Of a stretch of 6,551 nucleotides of DNA, positions 6,366 through 6,551 are shown in pieces. The notes beneath the pieces are model-generated. The model was given only the letters and a program-made list of their open reading frames with translations, was not told the DNA's origin and did no database searches. Location: the NCBI GenBank assembly GCA_023250795.1, contig JAHFAB010000107.1:1-6551 (forward strand). Direction: 5' to 3'. Both the position numbers and the translations under genes were made by a program. This stretch comes from Bacteriovoracaceae bacterium (GTDB lineage Bacteria > Bdellovibrionota > UBA1018). Each line of letters opens with the position of its first letter. The first letter of the stretch is position 1.

Positions 6366-6440
6366 CATTTTTTAAAAATACTTGCTCATCAGGCACAGCT
6401 TATGAGCAAGGCCTAATCTTAGCCCATTTTTAAAAAATAC
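6366..6440. repeat. Pair of 16-base direct repeats flanking the terminator hairpin
   Basis: CATTTTTTAAAAATAC at 6366-6381 and CATTTTTAAAAAATAC at 6425-6440 differ at one position. They sit 59 bases apart, enclosing the hairpin. The second copy directly abuts the stop codon of the minus-strand regulator. Both are simple A/T tracts, so chance or local duplication of a U-tract is possible; a target-site duplication is only a speculation. Confidence 0.4.
6374..6410 (-). terminator. Intrinsic terminator of the minus-strand sigma-54 regulator gene
   Basis: A perfect 9-base-pair stem, CTTGCTCAT (6381-6389) with ATGAGCAAG (6402-6410), encloses a 12-base loop. Read on the minus strand, the stem is followed at once by TATTTTT (6380-6374). 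It begins about 30 bases past the regulator's stop codon. On the plus strand the stem is followed by GGCCTAATC and not a T run, so it is a poor terminator for the HNH gene, although it could hinder read-through between these convergent genes. Confidence 0.65.
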
Positions 6441-6551
6441 CTATTTCCCCTTCAACTCTATCCCATACCTCTGAGCTTTTCTGTACAACGTTGCTCGATC
6501 AATACCTAGAACTTCTGCGGCCTTAGATTTGTTAAACTTTACATCTTGTAA
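6441..6551 (-). CDS. Sigma-54-dependent transcriptional regulator, C-terminal Fis-type HTH only (partial)
   Basis: The right edge holds the last 36 codons of a minus-strand gene, ending with a TAG read from 6443 to 6441. The residues form a Fis-type (HTH_8) DNA-binding helix-turn-helix: 'NKSKAAEVLGIDRATLYRKA' followed by 'QRYGIELKGK'. The AA..LGI..ATLYRK pattern is characteristic of the C-terminus of NtrC-family activators, which bind upstream enhancers and use an AAA+ domain to open sigma-54 promoters. The AAA+ and any receiver domain lie outside the window, so whether it is a two-component response regulator cannot be said. It converges with the HNH gene across a gap of about 100 bases and has its own terminator hairpin. 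Confidence 0.9.
   Translation of the reverse strand, partial: LQDVKFNKSKAAEVLGIDRATLYRKAQRYGIELKGK

Overview
The window looks like a low-GC Gram-negative chromosome, most plausibly a member of the Bdellovibrionota. The main reason is the HNH protein at 5311-6339. Its N-terminal layout (LxxQERKHTTDLIWHL, then RGFSSLYNYVTEGL, then SAMRRIKAMKLL, with a C-terminal CxxC/HNH module) is a type I associate with multicopy families in Bdellovibrio-like genomes. A Fis-type C-terminus of a sigma-54 activator at the right edge fits but is not diagnostic. The taxon assignment is inference from recalled family resemblance; no search was run.

Layout: (1) Positions 1-3363 hold two overlapping ABC exporter half-transporter genes, the first cut by the left edge. 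Their nucleotide-binding motifs are degenerate in complementary ways: Asp replaces the catalytic Glu in the first protein, and LSMGE replaces LSGGQ in the second. This is the pattern of an asymmetric heterodimeric exporter. (2) Positions 3387-4325 hold an AbiEii-type nucleotidyltransferase toxin gene. It is recognisable end to end in one frame but is interrupted by two in-frame TAG codons (3399-3401 and 3924-3926). No AbiEi antitoxin gene is next to it. (3) Positions 4410-5171 hold an intact Fic-family adenylyltransferase with its own inhibitory helix. (4) Positions 5172-5310 are an AT-rich gap with a plausible promoter and a good Shine-Dalgarno for the next gene. (5) Positions 5311-6339 hold the HNH nuclease. 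(6) On the minus strand from the right edge, positions 6551-6441 give the last 36 codons of a sigma-54-dependent regulator, followed by a hairpin terminator.

The exporter pair and the sigma-54 regulator read as ordinary chromosomal genes. The three genes between them belong to families typical of accessory DNA: toxin/abortive infection, Fic and HNH. They do not form a recognisable operon. Each has its own spacing and the families have no known joint function, so I read this as a small accumulation of accessory genes with one decayed member, not a demonstrated new system. No RNA gene, CRISPR array or insertion sequence was seen, and no gene-free stretch exceeds 300 bases.
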